A stretch of 6,612 bases of DNA, from assembly GCA_024641625.1 (NCBI GenBank), contig JAHECQ010000221.1, positions 1 through 6,612 of the forward strand, read 5' to 3'. Positions 5,680-6,612 of this stretch are shown here, one piece after another (positions within the stretch are counted from its first letter, which is position 1; each line of letters begins with the position of its first letter). Origin of the DNA: Acidimicrobiales bacterium. Lineage in GTDB: Bacteria > Actinomycetota > Acidimicrobiia > Acidimicrobiales > SZUA-35. The notes under the pieces were generated by a model that saw only the letters and a list, made by a program, of their open reading frames with translations, did no database searches and had not been told where the DNA came from. The translations under genes and the position numbers were made by a program.

Positions 5680-6612
5680 TCAGCCGAGGCGGGGGGTGAA
5701 GCTCGGCAACGCCGGCAGCGGCGAGCAGAGGCGGCCTTCGATGTCGATGAGCCGCACCCTCGGCGCATGACGATCGAGCCAGCGGGCAATGCACAACAGT
5801 TCGTCGAGCGGTGGTTGGTTACCCTCCAGGTCCGGCAATGCCTCATCGAGGGTGCGCGGTCGGGTGGCGGTGTCGTCGAGACCCGACTCGCTCAGGATGA
5901 TTCGCTCGCCGGTGTCGGTCTCGACCTCGAAGCGGCCGGCCTCGCGGACCATCTGAAGTTGACGCTGTTGGGCGATGGCGCCGGCGAAGGCCCCGGCGCG
6001 GTCTCGAACCGCGGCCGCCTCCTCGAAGCGTTCGCCGCCGGCCAGTTGACGCATTCGCTCGGCCAAGGCTTCGAGCACGATCTGGGGTTCGCTGGTCATG
6101 CCTCGAACCGCAGTGGCCACGATTCGGGCGTAGGCCGCCTCGGACGTCGCTCCGCTACACGGGCAGGCGCCGGTGCCCAGCTGGCCGGCCGTGCAGGTGG
6201 CGTCGACCACCGGCAGGACCGAGCGAGGGCCCACGCGTTGGGTGCAGCGCCGCAATGGAATGGCTGTCTGGATGGCTTCGACGACCAGTTCGGCCTGTCG
6301 ACGGGTGGTGAGAGGGCCGATCGAGAGGTGCTCGGGTGTTCGGCCGATGGTGAGTCGCGGCAGCCGTTGATCCAAGGCGAGCCGGACGTAGTGCGCAGTG
6401 GACGGTCGCCGGCCGCGCTGGTTGTAGCGCGGCTGGTGACGTTGGATGAGTCGAAGCTCGAGCAGTTCGGCCGCCAGTGCCGATCCGCATACCTCCCAGG
6501 TGATCTCGTGGGTCTCCCGCAGCAGCTGGGCCACCTTCTTGCGTTGGTCCGACGAGAAGTAGCTGCGCACCCGGCTTCGCAGGTCAGTTGCCTTGCCGAT
6601 GTACAAGATGGT
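5680..6612 (-). CDS. C-terminal part of a GIY-YIG nuclease with UVR motif (UvrC/Cho-like, probably DEDD exonuclease fusion)
   Basis: The gene enters from the right edge; 310 codons are visible and the N-terminus is missing. The first residues, TILYIGKATDLRSRVRSYF, are the second half of a GIY-YIG domain with the YIG motif and the catalytic Arg (R14 of the visible part). E52 in ELLELRLIQRHQPRYN is the metal-binding Glu. Cysteines C123, C140, C150 and C152 fall where UvrC carries its [4Fe-4S] cysteines, but the spacing differs (x16, x9, x1). A UVR-type helical hairpin (LAERMRQLAGGERFEEAAAVRDRAGAF) lies at about 183-209. The C-terminal 100 residues lack the RNase H-like and HhH domains of UvrC, so it is not UvrC. 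Actinobacteria have proteins with an N-terminal DEDD 3'-5' exonuclease joined to this module (as in mycobacterial Rv2191); the lost part is probably that. The role is DNA repair, inferred. The TTG at 6606 is not a start, since the frame continues upstream. Confidence 0.88.
   Translation of the reverse strand, partial: TILYIGKATDLRSRVRSYFSSDQRKKVAQLLRETHEITWEVCGSALAAELLELRLIQRHQPRYNQRGRRPSTAHYVRLALDQRLPRLTIGRTPEHLSIGPLTTRRQAELVVEAIQTAIPLRRCTQRVGPRSVLPVVDATCTAGQLGTGACPCSGATSEAAYARIVATAVRGMTSEPQIVLEALAERMRQLAGGERFEEAAAVRDRAGAFAGAIAQQRQLQMVREAGRFEVETDTGERIILSESGLDDTATRPRTLDEALPDLEGNQPPLDELLCIARWLDRHAPRVRLIDIEGRLCSPLPALPSFTPRLG

Noticed and set aside
5654..5700. Bidirectional terminator between trpD and the nuclease gene
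   Set aside because: Only a 4-bp CCTC/GAGG stem without a T-tract is visible, which is too weak to call.

Overview
The window is GC-rich DNA with strong actinobacterial traits: most start codons are GTG, translation starts include leaderless-looking ones, and the encoded proteins read like those of the class Acidimicrobiia. That assignment comes from remembered protein style, not from a search. Nothing looks like a mobile element, CRISPR array or rRNA/tRNA gene.

Layout. (1) 1-746 (+): the C-terminal part of a large, probably exported, beta-rich protein of unknown function. (2) About 818-1193 (-): a complete gene for the RNase P catalytic RNA (rnpB). It lies in what would otherwise look like a 500-bp non-coding gap, and its -10 box is placed exactly for the first base of helix P1. 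(3) 1248-1646 (-): a four-helix membrane protein, probably translated from a leaderless mRNA. (4) 1647-2063: no intact gene, but a rich stretch. It holds a strong hairpin, a set of overlapping palindromes resembling a regulator-binding site, and the wreck of a Fur/PerR-type regulator gene broken by a perfect 17-bp tandem duplication and a large internal deletion. (5) 2064-4610 (+): a three-gene cassette of rubredoxin-less rubrerythrin, two-cluster CCG-domain iron-sulfur protein and DUF3501 protein. (6) 4607-5653 (+): a divergent TrpD-family phosphoribosyltransferase, joined to the DUF3501 gene by a GTGA start/stop overlap. (7) 5680-6612 (-): the C-terminal part of a GIY-YIG (UvrC/Cho-like) nuclease with a UVR motif, cut by the window edge and convergent with trpD.

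Working model. The cassette looks like a peroxide or oxygen defence module. Rubrerythrin would reduce peroxide at its di-iron site. The CCG iron-sulfur protein is a candidate to supply electrons in place of the missing rubredoxin domain. DUF3501 is an uncharacterised partner. The broken Fur-family gene just upstream was probably the local peroxide or metal sensor, so the cassette may have lost its dedicated repressor in this lineage while keeping the promoter and operator. Functions are family knowledge; the broken regulator, palindromes, rnpB helices and overlaps are seen directly in the sequence.
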